Source: Pseudomonadota bacterium (GTDB taxonomy: Bacteria; Pseudomonadota; Alphaproteobacteria; Caulobacterales; Aquidulcibacteraceae). Taken from it: DNA of 8,224 nucleotides. A program made the translations under genes and the position numbers. The DNA lies in contig JAEWNX010000174.1 of NCBI GenBank assembly GCA_023461135.1, positions 1 through 8,224 of the forward strand, given 5' to 3'. Below the pieces are notes generated by a model that searched no databases, had not been told where the DNA came from, and worked only from the letters and a program-made list of their open reading frames with translations. Shown one piece after another: positions 1-5,462 of the stretch. Positions within the stretch are counted from its first letter, which is position 1. Each line of letters begins with the position of its first letter.

Positions 1-564
1 GCGCGCGGGGCCGAGTTTGCGGCGGCGGCGCGCGGCTTGGCGCGCGCAAAGGACCGCGTGCAGATGCTGGCGCTTGCACACGCCCGCATTTATTCGTCGG
101 GGGAAGTACGGGACATCGCGCTCGATCAGCTCGCGGGTGATGTGGCGCGGGGGCTCATCGCCGGCCGCGGCGCGGCAGCGTCGCATTTGCGTCTCGAGAT
201 GACGCTCGATCCGGTCCGCACCGATGTCGACCGCGCCGTCGCGTTCGCCTTTATGATCGGCGAGAGCATTTCAAGTGCGATCGATCATGCGCTGGCGACG
301 CGGGGCGCCACCATTAACATGTCGCTGATCGTGCAAGACGATGGGAGTCTGGTGTTCGAAGTCGGCAGCGATCCGCTTCCAGAGGGCGGCGAAGCCGCGC
401 CAGCGGCCCAACGCCTGATCGACGCGTTTGCGAGCCAGCTCAATGCGCGCGTCGTACGTGAGCCCGGCAATCCCGTTTTCACACGCATCATTGTGCCGCC
501 CGAAACGGAGGCGGCGCCTTCAACTGCCGCACCGCCAACGTCCGCGACGACCAAAGTCGGCTAG
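1..564 (+). CDS. Sensor histidine kinase C-terminal part, HisKA_2/HWE-like, 5' partial, degenerate ATP-binding domain
   Basis: The frame is open to the left edge, so the true start lies outside; 187 residues are visible. Residues 18-31 (DRVQMLALAHARIY) match the conserved segment that follows the phospho-accepting H-box in HisKA_2/HWE sensor kinases, so the H-box and any sensor domain should lie upstream. The later half aligns with an HATPase_c domain but is eroded. In the N-box-like segment 86-97 (IGESISSAIDHA), Ser92 stands where the Mg-ATP-binding Asn is expected. The D-x-G box appears as VGSDPLPEG (121-129) without its Asp-x-Gly core, and no G-x-G follows before the helix at 136-147. The tail after residue 166 is a low-complexity Pro/Ala/Thr stretch. 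The family normally phosphorylates response regulators, including PhyR-type ones. This protein may be a pseudokinase, a phosphatase-only form or a phosphotransfer scaffold. Family assignment is fairly sure; activity is inference. Confidence 0.72.
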   Translation, partial: ARGAEFAAAARGLARAKDRVQMLALAHARIYSSGEVRDIALDQLAGDVARGLIAGRGAAASHLRLEMTLDPVRTDVDRAVAFAFMIGESISSAIDHALATRGATINMSLIVQDDGSLVFEVGSDPLPEGGEAAPAAQRLIDAFASQLNARVVREPGNPVFTRIIVPPETEAAPSTAAPPTSATTKVG

Positions 565-609
565 CGCATACCGTTTGAAGCATGGCGCGCCGTTAACGAC
601 GATCACGCC

Positions 610-634
610 GGAACGGTGGTTGTGAGGCCGCGTT
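610..634 (+). promoter_or_regulatory. Putative EcfG (general stress sigma factor) promoter, perfect match
   Basis: GGAAC (610-614), 16-nt spacer, CGTT (631-634): exact agreement with the known alphaproteobacterial EcfG consensus. Transcription would start near 641, just before a Shine-Dalgarno GGAG (643-646) and the GTG at 654. It should drive the PGDYG-like gene. The call rests on the sequence match and placement only. Confidence 0.72.
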
Positions 635-653
635 GCCCATGCGGAGCAGCACA

Positions 654-1115
654 GTGAATTCGCACTGGTCCTGGAATGCCTTGCAGCAACACGTTGCGCG
701 CCATCTGCCGCGACTCGATCGCGCGCCGCCTGGCGCGCGCTGGCGGCTGGTGCGGCCGCGGCCCGCCGAACCCGTTCGCGCAGAGCTCGCGCGCGGCAGG
801 GGGGAGATCGAGGTGAAAGGCGGGGCGCTCCGCTATGAAGCAGGCAAGCACTACATCGTACATTACGGCCCCGGCGATCGCGCGCCGGTCCGCCGCGTGC
901 TGTTCGAGCTGCTCTATCGCCGGCGCGACGACGGCCGTTACGAAAAGCGTCCTGATCTCGTGCTTCGTTATTTTACGCTCGCCTATCCCGTAATGGTGGA
1001 GACGCTCGACGGCGCCGAACTCGCGCACCCCGGCGACTGGATCATGGAAGGCGCCGCCGGAGAGCTTTGGCCGATCTCTGCGCGCGAGGCGCAGGAAAAG
1101 TATCGACCGGCATAA
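654..1115 (+). CDS. Small conserved hypothetical protein with PGDYG-like motif
   Basis: A 153-residue soluble protein with no signal peptide or membrane segment. I recognise only its C-terminal block, residues 126-140 (PGDWIMEGAAGELWP). It resembles the PGDYG-type motif seen in small proteins of unknown function, several of them phage- or plasmid-associated. The middle (about 58-110) is rich in Arg and aromatic residues and probably forms a beta-rich fold. Start choice: GTG at 654 has GGAG seven bases upstream and lies downstream of the predicted transcription start near 641. In-frame TTG 633 and ATG 639 overlap or immediately follow the promoter's CGTT and have no ribosome binding site. A perfect EcfG promoter upstream suggests stress induction. 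It is separated from both neighbours by about 90-130 bases and looks monocistronic. Function is unknown. Confidence 0.7.
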   Translation: MNSHWSWNALQQHVARHLPRLDRAPPGARWRLVRPRPAEPVRAELARGRGEIEVKGGALRYEAGKHYIVHYGPGDRAPVRRVLFELLYRRRDDGRYEKRPDLVLRYFTLAYPVMVETLDGAELAHPGDWIMEGAAGELWPISAREAQEKYRPA

Positions 1116-1165
1116 TCGCACGCACATTGAGCCGCCGAGTGCGCCTTCAGCAAAAGGTGATCGAG

Positions 1166-1190
1166 GGAACGTCGCCCATTTGTGTGCGTT
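1166..1190 (+). promoter_or_regulatory. Putative EcfG promoter upstream of DUF1328-lipid kinase operon, perfect match
   Basis: GGAAC (1166-1170), 16-nt spacer, CGTT (1187-1190). The predicted start near 1197 gives a leader of about 45 nt before the GTG at 1244, a conventional geometry that includes the Shine-Dalgarno at 1232-1237. It has the same spacer as the copies at 610-634 and 5404-5428. Confidence 0.75.
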
Positions 1191-1243
1191 TTTGGGCCAG
1201 GTGACCGCCAGTGAGGCGGTTGTGTGAGAATGGAGAGTTTAAG

Positions 1244-1423
1244 GTGCTTAGCTGGGCCCTGATCTTTTTTGTAGTCGCGATCATCGCGGCAGTATTTGGC
1301 TTCGGCGGCATCGCCTCCGCGTCTGCCGGCATCGCCCAAATCCTGTTTTTCATCTTCCTGGTGCTGTTCGCAGTCAGCCTGATCATCGGCTTGGCGCGCG
1401 GAGGCAGGCCGCCGCTGACTTAG
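1244..1423 (+). CDS. DUF1328 (YtjA-type) small membrane protein
   Basis: A 59-residue hydrophobic protein beginning [19 protein letters not shown], the family's characteristic opening. There are two predicted transmembrane helices (about 4-20 and 29-50) joined by a short Gly/Ala/Ser turn ([14 protein letters not shown]), and a short Arg-rich end (ARGGRPP), matching the family's usual length. The start is GTG at 1244, with GGAGAG at 1232-1237 six bases upstream; a longer frame back to 1211 exists but adds residues the family lacks. The biochemical role of DUF1328 is not known. An EcfG promoter lies upstream, and the stop is only 10 bases before the lipid kinase start, so the two genes are probably co-transcribed and may both serve the envelope under stress. 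Confidence 0.88.
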   Translation: MLSWALIFFVVAIIAAVFGFGGIASASAGIAQILFFIFLVLFAVSLIIGLARGGRPPLT

Positions 1424-1433
1424 CGGTTCGCAC

Positions 1434-2396
1434 ATGACAATTGCTGCGGACAATCTGGATAGAGGCGCTGGTCCGAAAACGGAGCCAGCGCCTTGTCCTT
1501 TGAATCGGATCGCGCTGGTGGTGAACGAAGCCGCCGGCACGGCGTCCTCAACCGATGTGTCTCTGCTCGAAGAGCGTGTGAAGCAGGCATTGCCCGAGAC
1601 CGAGGTCAATGTCGTGAGCGCCGCCCCGCCGGACATAGAAACCGCCTTCGACGACGCCTTCGCACAAGAGCCGGACGTTGTTGTCGTCTTCGGCGGCGAC
1701 GGCACCGCGCGCAGCGCTGCGAAACGCGCTCTGACGACGCACGTGCCGATCGCGCCGCTGCCCGGCGGAACGATGAATGTGCTGGCGAAGCTGGTGTTCG
1801 GGCACGCCGATCTGGCGCAGGCGATCCTGGACCTGCCCACATGCAAGACCACAGGTCTCGATGTCGGCGTCGTTGGCGGCGAGCCCTTCTTCCTGTCCGC
1901 GGCCTTTGGCTTTGCCGGGCCATTGGCGCGATTTCGTGAGTCGATGCGGCCGCCCCGGCGCTTCAAATCGGTTATATCATCGGCCTTCACCTGCATGCGC
2001 GCGCTGGGGCCGTCTTTGCGCGGTGGCGTCAAGTGGCGCAGATCCGGCGCCAAGTGGCATCACGCTCAAACGCTTGTCGTTGCGCTGGGCTCGATGGAGC
2101 GCGTGCTGACGCCGGAAGAGCAGGAGGTGCACACTGGCGAGCGGCTGCAGGCCGCCGCGCTGCGCCTGAAGTCCATGTGGGACGTGGCCAAGCTTGGCGG
2201 CGACGCCGTGCGGTTGCGCGACTGGCGCGAACTCAATCAAGTCACGTTGATCAGCGCCCAACGCATCGAAGTCGATCTCCGCTCCAAGCGTCCGCTCGTC
2301 GTATTGGACGGCGAACCGATCCGGCTTTCGCACGCGAGCGACATCACCGTGAACGAGGGCGCGCTGCCCGTGCTGGCGGCGCGGCCAGACGCCTGA
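1434..2396 (+). CDS. Diacylglycerol kinase family lipid kinase (DAGK catalytic domain)
   Basis: A 320-residue soluble or peripheral-membrane kinase of the DagK/YegS/sphingosine-kinase superfamily, which phosphorylates a lipid hydroxyl with ATP. The N-terminal domain opens with IALVVNEAAGTA (26-37), corresponding to the family's NPxAG-like strand. The nucleotide-binding motif GGDGT is at 87-91 and the PLPGGTMN loop at 108-115. The C-terminal beta-sandwich domain ends with the typical VVLDGEPI (about residues 290-297). Length is normal for the family. The 24 residues before the kinase core are unusual in composition and a later start is possible, but no better ribosome site is visible. ATG 1434 lies 10 bases after the DUF1328 stop, suggesting translational coupling and shared control by the EcfG promoter at 1166-1190. 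The lipid substrate cannot be read from sequence. The stop abuts the convergent crp/fnr-type gene with no gap. Confidence 0.9.
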   Translation: MTIAADNLDRGAGPKTEPAPCPLNRIALVVNEAAGTASSTDVSLLEERVKQALPETEVNVVSAAPPDIETAFDDAFAQEPDVVVVFGGDGTARSAAKRALTTHVPIAPLPGGTMNVLAKLVFGHADLAQAILDLPTCKTTGLDVGVVGGEPFFLSAAFGFAGPLARFRESMRPPRRFKSVISSAFTCMRALGPSLRGGVKWRRSGAKWHHAQTLVVALGSMERVLTPEEQEVHTGERLQAAALRLKSMWDVAKLGGDAVRLRDWRELNQVTLISAQRIEVDLRSKRPLVVLDGEPIRLSHASDITVNEGALPVLAARPDA

Positions 2397-3116
2397 TCAC
2401 GCTGCCGGCTGGCGCGCGATGTGCAAATAGGAGGGGTCGAACTGGCCGACTTCTGTCAAGCCCTCGATGTCCAGAAGCTGGATCGATCCGTTCGATGTTC
2501 GGATGAGACCCGCCTGGCGCAATGCCGATACCGAACGCGAGACGTGCACAGAGGAGAGCCCGAGTAGGTCCGCCAGCACTTCGCGCGACATCGGCAACGT
2601 CAGGGTGTCCCCCATCTCTTGGCCGGCGTGCAGCAGCCGGCGGCGCAGCTCGAGCAGGATGTGCGCAAGCCGTTCACGCCCGCTGCGCCGGCCAAGACGC
2701 ACGATCTGTTCGCGTAGAATGGATTCTTCCTGCACCGCCGCCCACCAGAAGGCGGTCGCCAGACCCGCGTTGGCCTTGATCGCGCCAAGAAAGTCGTAAC
2801 TCTTCAGCCGCAGCAACTCCACGTTGGTGAGAGCTTCCACCGAATGGTCGGCCTTGGTTGCGATCAGCGCCTGCAGGTCGAAGCAATCGCCCGGGAGCAT
2901 CACGTTGACGATCTGGCGACGCCCATCGCTCAGCGTGCGATACCGCAGCGCCCAGCCCTTGGAGACGACGAACACGTGCGTGGGATCTTCTCCGGCGGAA
3001 ATGATGGTGGCCCCGCGTGGGAAGTGCACGCGTTCGACCGCCGCTTGCTTCAACGGTGCGAAGTCTTGGTCGGCGATGTCCGAGTAGCCCGCAATACGCG
3101 CGATCAGTGCTTTCAT
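2397..3116 (-). CDS. Crp/Fnr family transcriptional regulator
   Basis: A 239-residue regulator with an N-terminal cyclic-nucleotide-binding-like beta-barrel (about 10-115, including GWALRYRTLSDGRRQI at 54-69 and LPGDCFDLQAL at 74-84), a long dimerisation helix (about 120-160) and a C-terminal winged helix. The helix-turn-helix is at about 176-204, with recognition helix SSVHVSRSVSALRQ. The N-terminal cysteine cluster of oxygen-sensing Fnr is absent; the only cysteine is Cys78, so this is not a [4Fe-4S] Fnr. It resembles the cysteine-poor Crp/Fnr proteins common in alphaproteobacteria, whose ligand is often unknown. Start: ATG at 3116 (GTG at 3119 is also in frame). Neither has a Shine-Dalgarno, and a perfect EcfG promoter at 3126-3151 predicts a start at about 3118-3120, hence a leaderless mRNA. 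It is divergent from the ATP-grasp fusion, which it may control. Confidence 0.9.
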   Translation of the reverse strand: MKALIARIAGYSDIADQDFAPLKQAAVERVHFPRGATIISAGEDPTHVFVVSKGWALRYRTLSDGRRQIVNVMLPGDCFDLQALIATKADHSVEALTNVELLRLKSYDFLGAIKANAGLATAFWWAAVQEESILREQIVRLGRRSGRERLAHILLELRRRLLHAGQEMGDTLTLPMSREVLADLLGLSSVHVSRSVSALRQAGLIRTSNGSIQLLDIEGLTEVGQFDPSYLHIARQPAA

Positions 3117-3125
3117 CACCAGCCG

Positions 3126-3151
3126 AACGCGAGCCGGTGCAGGGGCGTTCC
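3126..3151 (-). promoter_or_regulatory. Putative EcfG promoter of the Crp/Fnr gene, perfect match
   Basis: On the minus strand: GGAAC (3151-3147), 17-nt spacer, CGTT (3129-3126). The spacer is one base longer than in the other copies but within the known range. The predicted transcription start falls at or within two bases of the GTG/ATG start of the regulator. Confidence 0.7.
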
Positions 3152-3174
3152 TGGCCGCGGAACGAAAACATAAG

Positions 3175-3211
3175 CTACATCTGGAACCCGTTTAAGCCCG
3201 GTACGATGTAG
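3175..3211. repeat. 7-bp inverted repeat in the divergent promoter region
   Basis: CTACATC (3175-3181) and GATGTAG (3205-3211) are perfect inverted copies, with centres 30 bp apart (about three helical turns). They flank or overlap the candidate -35 and -10 elements of the ATP-grasp fusion gene. This could be a two-site operator for a dimeric regulator; the neighbouring Crp/Fnr protein is one candidate, although the half-sites do not match the classical TGTGA or TTGAT half-sites. A chance repeat is not excluded. Confidence 0.4.
3183..3207 (+). promoter_or_regulatory. Candidate EcfG promoter of the ATP-grasp/C26 fusion gene, one mismatch
   Basis: GGAAC (3183-3187), 16-nt spacer, CGAT (3204-3207) in place of CGTT. 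The -35 and spacer are ideal; the -10 has one mismatch. The predicted start is near 3214, four bases before the ATG at 3218, again giving an almost leaderless mRNA. No convincing housekeeping promoter is visible in the same gap. Confidence 0.42.
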
Positions 3212-3217
3212 GGTGCG

Positions 3218-5359
3218 ATGCCGGACAACACGCATACCGCCCCTGTAGGACGGGTGATCCTCACCTACGGGCGAAGCCTGATGGCGCTCGCCATAGCGCG
3301 TGCTTTGGCGTTGCGCGGCGTTGAGGTGATCGGCTGCGACGACGTCGAGGGTACGGTGCTCTCCTTCTCCAAGCATGTGCAGGAGACGTTCACGCTGCCG
3401 GCTTGGGACAAGGAGCCGGAAGAATATCTCGACGCGCTGGAGAGGGCGGTGCTGACCTATGCGCCGCGCGACGATCGCCCCTACGTGCTAATGCCGGTAT
3501 TTCGCGAGATCAGCTTGATTGCGCGCCATCGCGATCGCTTTGAGCCGACAATCAAGGTCGCCGCGCCGAACTGGGAAAGCATCGCGCTGGTCAATCCCAA
3601 GGACAAACTGGCGGAGCTTGTTGAAGAGCAGGGTTTGCCCGCGCCGCAGAGCTGGCGCCCGCAAAGCCTCGACGAGCTTAAGGCGCTCACCCCGTCGCTG
3701 ACCTATCCGCTAATCGTGAAGCCCGTGTCGGGCGCGGGCGGACGCGGGGTGTCGTGCGTCGAAAGCGAGGAGGCGCTGCTGGCGGAAGCGACGGCGCTGG
3801 GGTTCAAGAGCCCGCCGCTCATCCAGCAATGTGTCGATGGCGAGGATTATTGTGTCGCCGCGCTCGCCGAGAAGGGCGAGCTCAAGGCGATCATGGCCTA
3901 TCGCAACTTGATTACGTTCCCGCGCGAGGCTGGCGCTGGCGCGGCGCGTGAGACGATCGATCATGCGCCATTCAAGAAAACCACCGAGCAATTGTTGAAG
4001 ACGACGCAATGGGATGGCGTCGCACAGCTCGATTTCCGTTGGACGGGCGAAGCGAAGGACCCGCCCCAGCTCATAGAAGTCAACGCGCGCTTCTGGGCCG
4101 GCGTGTTTCACTCGATCGAGACCGGTGTCGATTTTCCCTGGCTGCTGTTCTGCCAGACCGTCGGGATCGATCCCGAAGAACGTCCGCGTCCCGTCATTGG
4201 CGCGACGACTAAGACGCCGGGCGTCTGGCTTCTGTCGGCCATCGAAGACGTCGCGGCGTCCGATCCGCACTTCGAAGCGGCGTCGAGCGCCTGGAAGCGC
4301 GGCGTGCGCCGTCTGGGGCGGGGCAAGGTCCCCGAAGCGATCCGTTCGTTCAGCATGGCGGCGACGCAGGCGCTCTCAGTCGGCAGCGCGATGCACGAAT
4401 TGCGGGACCGTGTCTCCGAACTGAAGGGCGCGCCGACCGAGTTGAGCGACAACGAAGATCCGATGGTCGGTCTCGGCGCGCTCTTCGTTCTGAGTTCGCT
4501 CGTGCGCCACGGCAAGCTGCCGCCGGAAGTGACCTACAAGGCCGAGGACGAAACGCCGGAGCTGATGGAGGTCGGTCTGGCGGAACGGCGCCCGCGCATC
4601 GGCATCACCAAGCCGGAGCGCGGCGACGAATTCGCGTTCCTCGCGATGAAGTTTGCCGTGTGGATCGCCGGCGGTTCGCCGATCGAGCTGACGGCGCGCG
4701 CGCCGCGCGATCCACAAGCCATCGACGGCCTCATCTTCGGCGGCGGCGCCGATGTCTACCCGTTGCGCTACGCTGGGAAACTGAAGCCCGGCTATCGCTA
4801 TGATGTCGAGCGCGGCGACATGGAGGTGAGCTGGGCCGCGGCTGCGCGCGAGCATGATCTGCCCGTGCTGGGCGTCTGCCGCGGCGCGCAGATGCTGAAC
4901 GTCTTGGCCGGCGGCGCGCTGCACGCGGACCTCTCGGCATTCGGGGCGCGGCCGTCCTCGCATTTCTGGGAGCGTCTGACGCGGCGCGAGCGCATTCGTC
5001 TTTTGCCGCGCTCGCTGCTCGCGGCGACGTGCGGGCGCACCGAGCTGCGCGTCAACTCTATTCATACCCAAGCCATTGCGCGCCTTGGCGCCGGGCTCGT
5101 CGTCGCCGCGCGCGAAGACAACGGGCTGATCCAGGGAATCGAAGACCGCTCGCGCCGCATGTGGATCGGCGTACAGTTTCATCCGGAATTCTTGATCTAT
5201 CGCGCGCCGTACCGCCGCCTGTTCCGCGCGCTCGTCGTGGAGGCGCAGCGCCGCCGTCTCGAGCGTGCACAAGAGAAAGCGGAAGCGGAAACGGAAACCG
5301 AAAAGACTCTGAAAGAAAAAGGCGAGACGCCGGATCCGTCTTGGGCGGGGGGGCGGTAG
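3218..5359 (+). CDS. Bifunctional fusion: ATP-grasp ligase plus class-I glutamine amidotransferase/peptidase C26 (PuuD-like)
   Basis: A 713-residue cytosolic protein without signal peptide or membrane segments. Residues 12-120 form a Rossmann-like pre-ATP-grasp domain (VILTYGRSLMALAIARAL). Residues 125-325 form a CarB/carboligase-type ATP-grasp domain, with Lys168 and the glycine-rich loop in IVKPVSGAGGRGV (166-178) and metal-binding Glu287 and Asn289 in LIEVNARFWAG. Residues 330-455 are a mostly helical linker of unknown role. Residues 458-670 form a class-I glutamine amidotransferase fold of the peptidase C26 type, with nucleophile Cys554 in LGVCRGAQ, NSIHTQ at 613-618, and His655 and Glu657 in GVQFHPEF. 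The tail (675-713) is charged, Glu/Lys-rich and probably disordered or coiled. Known C26 enzymes (PuuD) hydrolyse gamma-glutamyl amides, and ATP-grasp enzymes make amide bonds. The pair could act as synthetase/amidase, or as an amidotransferase feeding ammonia to the ligase. Substrate unknown. ATG 3218 has AGGG four bases upstream. Domain calls are secure; the combined reaction is inference. Confidence 0.88.
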   Translation: MPDNTHTAPVGRVILTYGRSLMALAIARALALRGVEVIGCDDVEGTVLSFSKHVQETFTLPAWDKEPEEYLDALERAVLTYAPRDDRPYVLMPVFREISLIARHRDRFEPTIKVAAPNWESIALVNPKDKLAELVEEQGLPAPQSWRPQSLDELKALTPSLTYPLIVKPVSGAGGRGVSCVESEEALLAEATALGFKSPPLIQQCVDGEDYCVAALAEKGELKAIMAYRNLITFPREAGAGAARETIDHAPFKKTTEQLLKTTQWDGVAQLDFRWTGEAKDPPQLIEVNARFWAGVFHSIETGVDFPWLLFCQTVGIDPEERPRPVIGATTKTPGVWLLSAIEDVAASDPHFEAASSAWKRGVRRLGRGKVPEAIRSFSMAATQALSVGSAMHELRDRVSELKGAPTELSDNEDPMVGLGALFVLSSLVRHGKLPPEVTYKAEDETPELMEVGLAERRPRIGITKPERGDEFAFLAMKFAVWIAGGSPIELTARAPRDPQAIDGLIFGGGADVYPLRYAGKLKPGYRYDVERGDMEVSWAAAAREHDLPVLGVCRGAQMLNVLAGGALHADLSAFGARPSSHFWERLTRRERIRLLPRSLLAATCGRTELRVNSIHTQAIARLGAGLVVAAREDNGLIQGIEDRSRRMWIGVQFHPEFLIYRAPYRRLFRALVVEAQRRRLERAQEKAEAETETEKTLKEKGETPDPSWAGGR

Positions 5360-5370
5360 GAGAACCCGGC

Positions 5371-5395
5371 GCTCGCGCTGCCCGCATAAGCGAGC
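5371..5395. other. Hairpin in the gap after the fusion gene
   Basis: GCTCGC (5371-5376) and GCGAGC (5390-5395) can pair around a 13-base loop. On the minus strand it would lie at the very 5' end of the RNA predicted from the 5404-5428 promoter. On the plus strand it sits 11 bases after the fusion gene stop and could stabilise or help end that mRNA. There is no T-run, so it is not a classical terminator. Confidence 0.3.
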
Positions 5396-5403
5396 ACGCC
5401 ACC

Positions 5404-5428
5404 AACGCGAGCGCTACGCACCCGTTCC
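5404..5428 (-). promoter_or_regulatory. Putative EcfG promoter reading antisense into the fusion gene, perfect match
   Basis: On the minus strand: GGAAC (5428-5424), 16-nt spacer, CGTT (5407-5404). Its predicted start near 5397 points leftward, away from the end of dctM and across the 3' end of the ATP-grasp/C26 gene. No convincing protein gene follows on that strand: the open frame from ATG 5387 has no ribosome site and a composition typical of an antisense shadow. The product, if real, would be an antisense RNA. An isolated chance match remains possible. Confidence 0.5.
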
Positions 5429-5441
5429 AGATTCTTTTCAG

Positions 5442-5462
5442 CGCGCTCCAAATAAGAGCGCG
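5442..5462. terminator. Putative hairpin terminator between convergent genes
   Basis: A perfect 7-bp stem, CGCGCTC (5442-5448) with GAGCGCG (5456-5462), encloses the AT-rich loop CAAATAA and lies immediately after the dctM stop codon (5465-5463). It is positioned to end the TRAP operon and possibly the convergent fusion-gene transcript. Neither side has a strong T-run, so efficiency is doubtful. Confidence 0.45.

Noticed and set aside
983..2053. A 356-codon minus-strand open frame
   Set aside because: It overlaps three plus-strand genes and their promoter; composition is low-complexity and no family is recognisable.
3159..3163. Another GGAAC in the divergent region
   Set aside because: No CGTT-like element follows at 16 or 17 bases, so it is not called a promoter.
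4376..5272. A 298-codon minus-strand open frame inside the fusion gene
   Set aside because: It is antisense to the conserved C26 domain, with Arg/Ala-rich shadow composition.
5270..5320. Purine-rich repetitive stretch near the end of the fusion gene
   Set aside because: It is explained by the Glu/Lys/Thr-rich C-terminal tail; no tandem unit long enough to call a repeat element.
5058..5387. Open frame on the minus strand starting at ATG 5387, downstream of the antisense promoter
   Set aside because: No ribosome binding site, Pro/Arg-rich shadow-like composition and no recognisable fold. The promoter is kept as a finding but a protein product is not claimed.
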